This document shows positions 26,495 through 34,208 of a stretch of DNA of 64,000 bases, in pieces; the stretch's first letter is position 1; every line of letters starts with the position of its first letter. The notes beneath the pieces were generated by a model. It had not been told where the DNA came from. It ran no database searches and worked only from the letters and a program-made list of their open reading frames with translations. Source of the DNA: an uncultured Collinsella sp. (lineage in GTDB: Bacteria; Actinomycetota; Coriobacteriia; Coriobacteriales; Coriobacteriaceae); contig CABUWV010000002.1 of NCBI GenBank assembly GCA_902495355.1, positions 91,546 through 155,545 of the forward strand, written 5' to 3'. A program made the position numbers and the translations under genes.

Positions 26495-26579
26495 ATTGAC
26501 CTCCTGCGATTACGTTTTGGCTTTCTTCTACCCAGTTTTGGGATGGAGGGCGCATAGGTTTTGGAGTTGAGGAGATGGA

Positions 26580-26629
26580 GCGGAAAGCGCGTCCCAGTTT
26601 GAGGCGGAATTCCGGGATGCACTTTCCGC
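26580..26629. repeat. 50-bp palindromic intergenic repeat (family 3) with partial second copy
   Basis: Arms GCGGAAAGCGCGTCCC (26580-26595) and GGGATGCACTTTCCGC (26614-26629) pair with two wobble-type mismatches. A partial copy of the left arm (GGAAAGCGCGTCTCA) starts near 26642. It lies between the patatin gene and ssrA and looks like a dispersed REP-type element. Confidence 0.55.
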
Positions 26630-26714
26630 CTGGGCTGCCATTGGGAAAGCGCGTCTCACCCTGCGTTGATGCGGGGCACGGCAGGCTGCAGTACGATCGG
26701 CATCGCGTCTATAT

Positions 26715-26872
26715 CTAGTCGAGGCTTTGCGCGGAGAATCCGCGTATTTGCTTCGCAAATACGCACCGGCTTCGGCCGCCTGCCGGCGTCCTCGCCCGCT
26801 CGCTACAAACGCTCCGCGTTTGCTTAACGCTCGCGCCCTGCATAGAGTTCGATTCTCCGCGATACGGACTAG
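26715..26872. repeat. 158-bp imperfect palindrome next to ssrA with a tmRNA-like segment
   Basis: The outer stems are CTAGTC/GACTAG (26715-26720, 26867-26872) and CGCGGAGAATC/GATTCTCCGCG (26730-26740, 26851-26861). Inside is a perfect 9-bp hairpin, GCGTATTTG/CAAATACGC (26742-26764). AGTTCGATTCTCCGCG (26846-26861) equals the T-arm and acceptor edge of the nearby tmRNA, in inverted orientation. No gene is seen in the whole 26495-26918 gap. Confidence 0.5.
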
Positions 26873-26875
26873 AAA

Positions 26876-26910
26876 TAAAAAGGCAGGTAGATATAAGTAT
26901 CTACCTGCCT
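26876..26910 (-). terminator. ssrA rho-independent terminator
   Basis: A perfect 13-bp stem (26881-26893 with 26898-26910) with a 4-nt loop lies 9 nt past the tmRNA CCA end and is followed by TTTTATTT on the minus strand. Confidence 0.93.
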
Positions 26911-26918
26911 GTTACTTA

Positions 26919-27282
26919 TGGTGGAGGCGCGGAGAATCGAACTCCGGTCCACGAAAGCCCCCTGATTGGCATCTCCAAGCTCAGTCGCTGGTTTAGTCTC
27001 GGACGCTTTGCGCGCAGCGACACGCTCGCGGCGTCCTAACCGGTTCGGTCTTAGCCTGCGCCATACCGATTACGTGCGCAGGAGCATTCCCCTAAAATGA
27101 CGTCGCGCCGGTGTCGGGGAAATCACCGGGTTGACGCGCCGCTATAAACTAAGCAGCGAGAGCCATAGGCTCAAAAGAAGAGTTGTTGTCAATTCAATTT
27201 GACGGTACCCCTGTTTAACGAGGCGAGGAGACCTCGGCTTGCTTCCTCTCTCAGAGCTATCGTGTCGAAACCAGTCGCCCCC
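26919..27282 (-). ncRNA. ssrA: Transfer-messenger RNA (tmRNA)
   Basis: It rescues stalled ribosomes with SmpB by acting as tRNA-Ala and as a short mRNA. The 5' end GGGGGCGACTGGTTTCGACA is the classic tmRNA start; GGGGGCG pairs over 7 bp with the 3' CGCCUCC, followed by ACCA (encoded CCA). The T-arm is CGGAG-TTCGATT-CTCCG. The tag reading frame near 27150-27190 encodes DNNSSFEPMALAA followed by TAG, with the usual ALAA degradation end; the exact resume codon is not certain. It is a one-piece tmRNA of about 364 nt with its own terminator. smpB is not in the window. Confidence 0.96.
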
Positions 27283-27456
27283 GAATGTCGGGAAGTCTGG
27301 ATGGCATTGGGCACGCGCACCCAACACCCGTCGACTTTTCAAGGAACGTGCAGGGCGAGCCCCGCTTGTGGAGTGTTATCTTACCACGTTCTGAAAGCGG
27401 ACAGCTGTTCTATGCACGAGCTGTGAAGACCCCAATGTGCGCCGCACTTCGCACTT

Positions 27457-27484
27457 TTGTTACCGATCGCGTCACGTATATTTT
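27457..27484 (+). promoter_or_regulatory. Candidate sigma-A promoter of the 27519 gene
   Basis: TTGTTA (27457-27462) and TATTTT (27479-27484) are separated by 16 bp and lie 34 bp before the start codon. The rest of the 27283-27518 gap holds the ssrA upstream region; I see nothing else in it. Confidence 0.45.
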
Positions 27485-27518
27485 CGCCAAGCAAAATTGA
27501 CCCGTCGAAAGGACCGTT

Positions 27519-27953
27519 ATGGATACCAAACAGCAACTCGTCAATGCCCTCGCAGGCCTGGGTTCAACCATTACCGAAGCTATGGATGTCATCGAAGGCT
27601 TTGTCCCCTGTGGACATCCCGCCCTCACGGTATCGAACGCACTCGTCGCGCTGGACGCTGACGATGATGCAGCTCTCGCCCAGCAGCTTGAGACCGTCGA
27701 GGGCTTTATCGACCACGTGAGTGAGAACCGCGGCGTGGCCGCCTACCACGGCATCGAGGTCGAGCTCGCGGGTCCCAAAGCCGATCTGCTCGCAGCAATC
27801 CGCGAGGTAGGCGCCCTTATGCAGACCGCAGGCGTCAAGAACACCCAGGTCAACGAGTGGGTCTACCGCAGTCTGGCAGCACTCGCCAGCTCCGACGAAA
27901 AGGCAGCCGAGCAGCTCGCAGAAAGTCCCGCCATCAAAGCTGCATTTGCCTAA
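27519..27953 (+). CDS. Hypothetical protein, 144 aa
   Basis: I do not recognise the family. The protein is acidic, alanine-rich and mostly predicted helical, without signal peptide or membrane segment, so it is probably a small soluble helical-bundle protein. It has one Cys (VPCGHPAL). AAAGGA lies 6 nt before the ATG, and the codon use matches neighbouring core genes. It has its own promoter-like sequence and a downstream hairpin, which suggests a free-standing real gene. Confidence 0.75.
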   Translation: MDTKQQLVNALAGLGSTITEAMDVIEGFVPCGHPALTVSNALVALDADDDAALAQQLETVEGFIDHVSENRGVAAYHGIEVELAGPKADLLAAIREVGALMQTAGVKNTQVNEWVYRSLAALASSDEKAAEQLAESPAIKAAFA

Positions 27954-27956
27954 AAA

Positions 27957-27998
27957 GGCCTGCACCCTGGCGGCTGCGGTGCCGCCCGAATGCAGGCC
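27957..27998. terminator. Hairpin between two convergent genes
   Basis: GGCCTGCA/TGCAGGCC closes an inner GCGGC/GCCGC stem. It sits 4 nt after the 27519 gene stop and 20 nt before the convergent P-type ATPase end, and could serve both. Confidence 0.6.
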
Positions 27999-28017
27999 AT
28001 ATACTCAATCGAAAACG

Positions 28018-30093
28018 CTAGCGCAGGTAAGCCTTTGCGTTGCCCAGGCTGTAGGCGATCGTTGAGCCGTTGTGCAGCAGCGACGACGCCTGCGGGGTAA
28101 TCGCGCCGGTAATGCCCAGCGCCAGCAGAGCCGAGTTGGTGAGCATCACCTTAGAGTAGGAGCTCGTCAGACGGTCGATGAGACCCTGGCTCATACGGCG
28201 CAGGCGCACGATCGCGGTCAGATCCGTATCGGTCAGGATGATATCGGCGACCTCCTTGGCAATGTCGCTTCCGCCACCCATTGCCAGCCCCACGTCGGCC
28301 AAACCGAGCGCCGGCGAATCGTTGACACCGTCGCCCACCATGGCAACGTGGCGCCCCTCGCCCTTAATGCGCTCCACATACGCGTACTTGTCTTCGGGCA
28401 GCAGTTCGGCCTTAAACTCGTCGACACCCGCCTCGCGCGCAATGCGCTCGGCCGTGCGTTCAGAATCGCCCGTGAGCATAACGACATGTTTGACGCCCAG
28501 CGCATGCAGGTCGGCGATGGCCTCGCGGACCCCGGGCTTGAGCGGATCCTCGATACCGAGCACGCCCACGACCGTGCCGTCGACCGCCAGGTACAGAGGC
28601 GACAGGCCCTGCATCTGGGACTCGATTTGCTCCTTAATGTCGGACTCGAGCTGCGCGCCCTCATCCTCAAACACAAAGTGTGCCGAGCCAATAATTGCGC
28701 GACGCCCTTCGATGGACGAAGCGATGCCGTGCGCCACGATGTACTCGACGGCAGCATGGCGCTCGCGATGCTCGAGTCCGCGTTCACGTGCCGCATTGAC
28801 CACGGCGCGCGCCACCGGATGCGGAAAATGCTCCTCCAAGCAAGCAGAAAGGCGCAGGATCTCGTCCTCGCTCCAGCCGTCGGTCGTCAGCACGCAAGCC
28901 AGGCGCGGCTGGGCCTCGGTGAGCGTGCCAGTCTTATCAAACACAATGGTGTCGGCCTTGGCAAACGACTCAAAGTACTTCGCGCCCTTGACCATGACCC
29001 CCATCTTGGCGGCATCGCTCATGGCAGTCATGACGGCGACGGAACCCGTGAGCTTGAGTGCGCACGAGTAGTCGACCATCAGTGCCGCTGAGGTCTTGAT
29101 GAGGCTGCGGGTGGTAAGCGCAACCAGGCCCGCGAGCAGGAAGTTCCATGGGACGATCTTGTTGGCGAGGTCTTCCATGTGCGACTGGCCCTCGGACTTG
29201 AGCGAGTCGGCCGTCTGCACGAGCGAGACGATTGAACGCAGTTTGGTTTGCGCCGTATTGGCGCGCACACGCACCAAGATGCTGCCGTCTTCCACGACGG
29301 TTCCGGCGAACACGTCGTCGCCCACGCTGCGCTCGACGGCCAGCGGCTCGCCGGTCAGGGTCGCCTGGTTGACCATAGCGCTCCCCTGCTCGACAACACC
29401 GTCGATGCAGATGGACATGCCGGTGCGCACGGCGACCAGATCGCCGGGCTCAAGCTCGGTCGCGGCAACGCTTACCTCGGTGTCGCCGACGACCTTTTGC
29501 GCCTTGTCGGGCACGTCGAGCAACGAGTTGATGAGCTCGTTTTCGCTCATGGCGCGGGTGTAGTCCTCGAGCAGCTCGCCCACGTTGAGCAGGAACATCG
29601 TCTGGCCCGCGGTGTCGACATCACGTTTGACGAACGAAATGCCGATGGCCGAAGCGTCGAGCACAGGAACGGTTAGGCGCGGCTGCGCGAGCTCACGGAG
29701 GGCAGCGCGCAAAAATGCCATGTAACCGGCCACGACAAACACCGCACGCAGAGGCGTCGGCAAGAACCAGCGACGTGCGTAATGGGCGCCGATAAGTGTG
29801 GCAAGATCCATGACGAGCTTGTGCTTGCGCGGCTCGAGTTGCATCACGTAGCCCGACTTGGCATCGGCGATAGCTTGAGCATCGAGTGCGCCCAGGGCGT
29901 CGAGCACGCTCGCGCGGCGCGACTCGTCGTATTCGAGTGCCATCTGGCCGATGCGGCCATAAACGCGCACCTTGTGCACACCATCGATTTCGCCGCTGAG
30001 CTTTAGAAGCGCATCGAGATCGCTCTCTGGCACAGGACCCGCCAACTGAAGGCGGGTCCTGCCAGGGATCTCGCTAATAATCGAGAATCTCAT
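28018..30093 (-). CDS. Heavy-metal-type P1B ATPase
   Basis: A 691-aa ATP-driven cation pump. Visible landmarks: N-terminal HMA-like region without a CxxC motif (about 1-85), actuator TGEP, phosphorylation site DKTGTLT, nucleotide-domain HP (HFPHPVARAV), and hinge TGDSERTAERIA followed by MVGDGVNDSPAL. The metal-selecting membrane motif is DYSCALKL instead of CPC or SPC, and the last segment ends LLHNGSTIAYSLGNAKAYL. The metal cannot be assigned, but manganese, iron or zinc groups are more likely than copper given the absent CPC. It follows a small DUF6110-like protein by 18 nt, so the two form an operon. Confidence 0.9.
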   Translation of the reverse strand: MRFSIISEIPGRTRLQLAGPVPESDLDALLKLSGEIDGVHKVRVYGRIGQMALEYDESRRASVLDALGALDAQAIADAKSGYVMQLEPRKHKLVMDLATLIGAHYARRWFLPTPLRAVFVVAGYMAFLRAALRELAQPRLTVPVLDASAIGISFVKRDVDTAGQTMFLLNVGELLEDYTRAMSENELINSLLDVPDKAQKVVGDTEVSVAATELEPGDLVAVRTGMSICIDGVVEQGSAMVNQATLTGEPLAVERSVGDDVFAGTVVEDGSILVRVRANTAQTKLRSIVSLVQTADSLKSEGQSHMEDLANKIVPWNFLLAGLVALTTRSLIKTSAALMVDYSCALKLTGSVAVMTAMSDAAKMGVMVKGAKYFESFAKADTIVFDKTGTLTEAQPRLACVLTTDGWSEDEILRLSACLEEHFPHPVARAVVNAARERGLEHRERHAAVEYIVAHGIASSIEGRRAIIGSAHFVFEDEGAQLESDIKEQIESQMQGLSPLYLAVDGTVVGVLGIEDPLKPGVREAIADLHALGVKHVVMLTGDSERTAERIAREAGVDEFKAELLPEDKYAYVERIKGEGRHVAMVGDGVNDSPALGLADVGLAMGGGSDIAKEVADIILTDTDLTAIVRLRRMSQGLIDRLTSSYSKVMLTNSALLALGITGAITPQASSLLHNGSTIAYSLGNAKAYLR

Positions 30094-30111
30094 AGTTTGT
30101 GCCTGAGAGCG

Positions 30112-30357
30112 TTACTCGGCTGCCTCGTCAGCAGCGGCCTCGCTCTGGGTGATGTAGGCAGCCTCGGCAACCATGTCATCGACATTGGCCTTGGCCTGCT
30201 CGACCATGTCCTGGTAGCAGTTCTTGACGCGCATACCGCACGCGATGCCCTGCACGCAGGCGTTCTTTACCGGAGCGCTGGTGAGCAGCTTGATGCCGGC
30301 CGTACCAAGCAGAAAACCGCCACCGACAAGCAGGGTGTTAAACGTCGACTTCTTCAT
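30112..30357 (-). CDS. Small membrane-anchored DUF6110-like protein paired with the P-type ATPase
   Basis: An 81-aa protein with one N-terminal hydrophobic helix (STFNTLLVGGGFLLGTAGIKLL) and a helical, acidic C-terminal half. It contains three cysteines (KNACVQGIACGMRVKNC) just after the membrane segment, which could bind metal. Small proteins of this kind are repeatedly found upstream of P1B ATPases (the DUF6110 and DUF1490 groups; assignment from memory). The ATG at 30357 has GGGAGAAG 5 nt upstream. It is the first gene of the operon and is probably an accessory or stabilising subunit. Confidence 0.8.
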   Translation of the reverse strand: MKKSTFNTLLVGGGFLLGTAGIKLLTSAPVKNACVQGIACGMRVKNCYQDMVEQAKANVDDMVAEAAYITQSEAAADEAAE

Positions 30358-30462
30358 GTTGCTTCTCCCTTTTGCCGCACAAGCGCGGCATGGTGCCTTA
30401 GCACCCGAGTTCATTAGTTTGCTCGAGCACGCTTTTGAGACTAGTTTAGTCGAACTATTATG

Positions 30463-30478
30463 GTCAACCAAAGTTAAC
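30463..30478 (-). promoter_or_regulatory. GTYAAC-type motif upstream of the P-ATPase operon
   Basis: On the plus strand GTCAAC and GTTAAC are separated by 4 nt. A closely similar arrangement, GTTAAC-N4-ATCAAC, lies at 34113-34128 before the ABC operon. The shared motif may be the site of one regulator. Confidence 0.4.
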
Positions 30479-30502
30479 CTTTGGAAATCTTGGTCCCCTT
30501 TC

Positions 30503-32260
30503 CTACAGCTGCCAGTCCGCCGCTTCCTTTTGCAGCGCGACCATGCGGGCGAATTCTCCGCCTGCTGCCTTGAGCTGCGCCGGAGTGCCCTGCTCGGCAA
30601 CCACACCATCCTTGAGCACGACGATTTTGTCGGCATTTTCCACCGTACGCATACGGTGGGCAATAACGATAACCGTCTTACCTGCAAGCAGACGGGAGAG
30701 TGCCTGCTGTACCACGGTCTCGTTCTCCACGTCCAAGCTCGCCGTCGCCTCGTCCAACAGCACGATGGGCGCATCTTTGAGCAGCGCGCGGGCGATAGAG
30801 ATGCGCTGGCGCTCGCCGCCGGACAGCTTGGAGCCGTTCTCGCCGATCATGGTGTCGTAGCCCTGCGGCATGCGGTTTACGAACTCGTCGCAGTTGGCGG
30901 CACGCGCGGCCGCAAGCACTTCCTCATCGGTGGCATCACGACGCCCGAGGCGGATGTTTCCCATCACCGTGTCGTCAAAGAGCAGCACGTCTTGGAACAC
31001 AATGGCGTAGTCGCGCAGCAGCACCTCGGGATCAACGCTCGCTACATCCACGCCACCCACGGTGACCGTGCCTTCGGTGGCATCCCAAAAGCGCGCGGCC
31101 AGGCGGCTCACCGTAGACTTACCGGAACCCGAAGGACCGACCAGCGCCGTGACCTCGCCTTCCTTGGCGGTAAAGCTCACATCGGTAAGAACTTTCTCGC
31201 CGGCACGGCCGTCCTCGCCCGCACCATAGCCAAATGCCACGTGATCGAACACCACATCGTGGCCCACGGGCTCAAATATCTCGCTGCCCCGCGCCACAGG
31301 CTCTTCCATGATGGAACGCATGCGCTTGGCAGACGACTCGGCGGCAAACAGCTCGGACATTAACATTAACGCCTGGTCAAAGGGCGCATAGATACGGCTC
31401 ACCATAAGCAGGAAGGCAAACAACACCAAAAAGTCGACCTGCCCGGAGGCGACCATCGCGGCACCCGTGACCAGCGTGGTGGCAATACCCAGACGCAGGA
31501 TGGCAAAGGCGGAGTTGACCAAAAGCCCGTTAGCGAGCTCGCCCTTGGTGGTCTCACGCTCCTCGGCATCGATCACGGCGTTGAGTCCCTCAAGATAATG
31601 GGCCTCCTGGTTGGTGGCACGGATCTCGCGAACGCAGTCGAGCGTCTCTTGAATCGCCTCGGTAACCTTGACCTTCTCGGCACGCACGCGATCGAACACC
31701 GGGGTCATGGGGCCGCGTGTTAGATACAGCACGGCAAAGGCCACGGAAACGCTCCAAAAAGCCGCGATCGCCAGCTGCCAGCAAAAGAACAGCGACGCCA
31801 CGAACACAATGGCGCTTGCGATGATGGCACCCCAAAGCTCTCCCAGCACGTGGCTGTAGGCGTGCTCCATGGCCTGGACGTCGCCCATGATGGTCTCGGT
31901 TAAATCGGCCAGATCACGACGACCAAAAAACGACAGCGGCAGTTTGCGCAAGCGCTCGGCGATCTCCATACGCTGCTTGCCGCACTCCTCGTAAAAGATG
32001 CAGTAGGTGTAGTAATACTGCTGCCAGTTAGAGGCAAAGAGCAGCACGAAAAAGACCAGGAGGCCGCCCACGATCGGCAGGGCATCCGGCAGGTCAGCCC
32101 CGCTGGCGAGATGCTCGACAAAACCGGCCATGACCAGGAACAAAAAGCCCATGCCGGCCATGGTAATGAGATTGGTGAGCGTGGTCCAGAAAATGCCGCG
32201 TTTTACGCCGGCGACGCCTTTATCGGATAGGAAATACTTCTTTTGGAATGAGGCGAACAT
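30503..32260 (-). CDS. ABC transporter, fused permease and ATPase (second half of a pair)
   Basis: A 585-aa type IV half transporter: about six membrane helices (25-310) then an ATPase domain with Walker A GPSGSGKST, signature LSGGERQR, and Walker B with catalytic Glu (LLDEATASLD). Its start directly abuts the stop of the partner half transporter (TAAATG), so they act as a heterodimer. With a divergent AraC regulator the set resembles loci for siderophore-type uptake (YbtPQ-like) or peptide export; direction and substrate are not readable from sequence. It is followed by the DUF6110-like/P-type ATPase operon. Confidence 0.9.
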   Translation of the reverse strand: MFASFQKKYFLSDKGVAGVKRGIFWTTLTNLITMAGMGFLFLVMAGFVEHLASGADLPDALPIVGGLLVFFVLLFASNWQQYYYTYCIFYEECGKQRMEIAERLRKLPLSFFGRRDLADLTETIMGDVQAMEHAYSHVLGELWGAIIASAIVFVASLFFCWQLAIAAFWSVSVAFAVLYLTRGPMTPVFDRVRAEKVKVTEAIQETLDCVREIRATNQEAHYLEGLNAVIDAEERETTKGELANGLLVNSAFAILRLGIATTLVTGAAMVASGQVDFLVLFAFLLMVSRIYAPFDQALMLMSELFAAESSAKRMRSIMEEPVARGSEIFEPVGHDVVFDHVAFGYGAGEDGRAGEKVLTDVSFTAKEGEVTALVGPSGSGKSTVSRLAARFWDATEGTVTVGGVDVASVDPEVLLRDYAIVFQDVLLFDDTVMGNIRLGRRDATDEEVLAAARAANCDEFVNRMPQGYDTMIGENGSKLSGGERQRISIARALLKDAPIVLLDEATASLDVENETVVQQALSRLLAGKTVIVIAHRMRTVENADKIVVLKDGVVAEQGTPAQLKAAGGEFARMVALQKEAADWQL

Positions 32261-34087
32261 TTAGGCCTCGCCTCCCTTCGTGACGGCGGCATCCGCGGTC
32301 GCTGCAGTGATTTTCCAGCTCGCGGCCTGTTCGTATTCGGCCCACATCTTGGCATACAGACCCTCTTGGGACAGCAACTCGGCATGGGTACCCGACTCCT
32401 GCACGCTGCCCTGGTTGAGCACCACGATTTGGTCTGCGCCCACTACAGTCGAGAGTCGGTGCGCAATCATAATGACCGTGCGACCCGCCGCCAGCTTGCT
32501 AAAGGCGCGCTGGATGAGCGCCTCGTTCTCGGGATCGGCAAACGCCGTGGCCTCATCGAGCACCACGATAGGCGCGTCTTTAAGGATCGCGCGGGCGAGT
32601 GCCACGCGCTGGACCTCGCCGCCCGAAAGATATGCTCCGCCGGCGCCGAGCATGGTGTTGATGCCCTGGGGGAGCTTGGCCACAATGTCGTCGCACTGAG
32701 CTGCGGAGAGGGCCGCACGCACTTCGTCGTCAGTGGCCGAAGGCTTGGAGGCGCGCACGTTATCGGCAAGTGTTTGCCGGAACAGCTGGTTGGTCTGGAA
32801 CACAAAGGCGACCTGGTCCATAAGCTCGTACGGATCCATATCGCGAACGTCCACACCGCCTACGAGCACTCGACCCGAGGAGACGTCCCAAAAACGCGGG
32901 ATCAGGCTTGCGCAGGTTGACTTACCGCCACCCGAGGGACCCACCAGGGCGAGGGTGCTACCCGCGGAAACGCTAAAACTCACATGGCTGACAGCAGGTG
33001 CTTCGGCTCCCTCGTAGGTAAAGCTCACGTCCTCAAATCGCACGTCGCCGCCAGCAGGGTGCTTGGGGTGGGCGGGCACGGATAGCTGCTTGGAATCCAT
33101 GACGCTTCGAATTCTAGCCAGCGAATCGGCACTCATCTGAGAGGCCTCGCCCACAAACATGAGCTTGGTCATGGCCGTCGGCACCACGGCCGAAAATATC
33201 GCGTAAAACGTGAAGTTGGTCATAAAATGCGCGAAGTCCGTCTCGCCCGGCGCCAACAGCAGCGCCACGGGCAACAGGAATGCCACAAGACCATTGAGCG
33301 CGGTAAGGTTAAGTACCTGCGGACCTCGGCAGAACGTGCCCGCATAGTTTTGTGCCATGTCGGCGTATTCGGCGATCGCATCGTGGAAGGCCTTAAAGGA
33401 GTAGACCGTCTGCTGAAACACCTTGACCACGGGGATGCCGCGTACGTATTCGGTGCCGGTCTTGTTCATCTTGACCAGTGCTCCCATGTAGGCCTTCATA
33501 AACTCGGCGCCTTTGCCGCCCATCATGGTGGCCATGGCGCCAAACGAAACGACGACCGAGATAAGGCATGCCGCGCCCAAGCGCCAATCGAGGGCGAAAA
33601 GCAACACGAGCAGGCCCACGACCATGGCGGCGGCGCCTGCGATATCGGGCAGCATGTGCGCGAGCAAAGTCTCGGTGGAGGCGGCGCATCCGTCTACAAC
33701 ACGACGCAGCTCACCGGTGGCGTGCGTGTCAAAGTAGCCAAGCGGCAGCTTAAGCAGGTGCTCGCTCGTAGTCTTGCGGATATTGGACGCGCAGCGAAAC
33801 GCAGACAGGTGCGTGCACATGAGCCCCACGAAATAAACTACGATGCTTGCCAGGGCAAAACCCACGGCCCACCAGCCATACGTCGCGATGTCACAGGCTT
33901 CGCTCCAGTTAGGTGCCACGGCGATCAGATCGCGCGCGACAAGCCAAATGCACACGTACGGGCCAAAGCTCAGCAGCTGCGAGAGCGCCGAAAGCGCCAT
34001 GCCCAAATACGTTAGGAATTTGCGGTCACCGGCATACGCGAGCAACTCGCCGATGCCTCCACCTTCCCTTTTTGATCCCTTTGCCAT
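32261..34087 (-). CDS. ABC transporter, fused permease and ATPase (first half of a pair)
   Basis: A 608-aa half transporter with six predicted membrane helices (about 25-310) and an ATPase domain: Walker A GPSGGGKST, signature LSGGEVQR, Walker B VVLDEATAFADPENE. The AFADPENE D-loop differs from the SALD form and is, as I recall, common in YbtPQ-like transporters. AAAGGA lies 6 nt before the ATG. It is first gene of the pair, and its promoter region holds a GTTAAC motif (34113-34128) and an AraC half-site pair. Regulation by the divergent AraC protein is likely. Confidence 0.9.
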   Translation of the reverse strand: MAKGSKREGGGIGELLAYAGDRKFLTYLGMALSALSQLLSFGPYVCIWLVARDLIAVAPNWSEACDIATYGWWAVGFALASIVVYFVGLMCTHLSAFRCASNIRKTTSEHLLKLPLGYFDTHATGELRRVVDGCAASTETLLAHMLPDIAGAAAMVVGLLVLLFALDWRLGAACLISVVVSFGAMATMMGGKGAEFMKAYMGALVKMNKTGTEYVRGIPVVKVFQQTVYSFKAFHDAIAEYADMAQNYAGTFCRGPQVLNLTALNGLVAFLLPVALLLAPGETDFAHFMTNFTFYAIFSAVVPTAMTKLMFVGEASQMSADSLARIRSVMDSKQLSVPAHPKHPAGGDVRFEDVSFTYEGAEAPAVSHVSFSVSAGSTLALVGPSGGGKSTCASLIPRFWDVSSGRVLVGGVDVRDMDPYELMDQVAFVFQTNQLFRQTLADNVRASKPSATDDEVRAALSAAQCDDIVAKLPQGINTMLGAGGAYLSGGEVQRVALARAILKDAPIVVLDEATAFADPENEALIQRAFSKLAAGRTVIMIAHRLSTVVGADQIVVLNQGSVQESGTHAELLSQEGLYAKMWAEYEQAASWKITAATADAAVTKGGEA

Positions 34088-34112
34088 GAGATTCCTTTCT
34101 AACGGCTTGAGA

Positions 34113-34128
34113 GTTAACCGTAATCAAC
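34113..34128 (-). promoter_or_regulatory. GTYAAC-type motif upstream of the ABC pair
   Basis: GTTAAC-N4-ATCAAC on the plus strand, 26 bp before the ABC start codon. It resembles the motif at 30463-30478 and might link the two operons under one regulator. Confidence 0.4.
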
Positions 34129-34172
34129 TTATCATTGATATGTTAGCCATGGCTCACAATCGAGCCAGGCGT

Positions 34173-34208
34173 GGACGTTTCTGCAAAGGAAAGGGACGCT
34201 TTTGCAAA
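34173..34208 (+). promoter_or_regulatory. Direct-repeat AraC-type half-sites overlapping the regulator start
   Basis: GGACGTTTCTGCAAA (34173-34187) and GGACGCTTTTGCAAA (34194-34208) match at 13 of 15 positions and are offset by 21 bp, two helical turns. That phasing is typical of AraC-family DNA sites. The second copy overlaps the start of the AraC gene, so autoregulation is likely. Confidence 0.65.

Noticed and set aside
26845..26865. A tRNA gene suggested by GTTCGATTC
   Set aside because: No acceptor, D- or anticodon stem can be drawn; the motif is the palindromic T-arm segment shared with ssrA.
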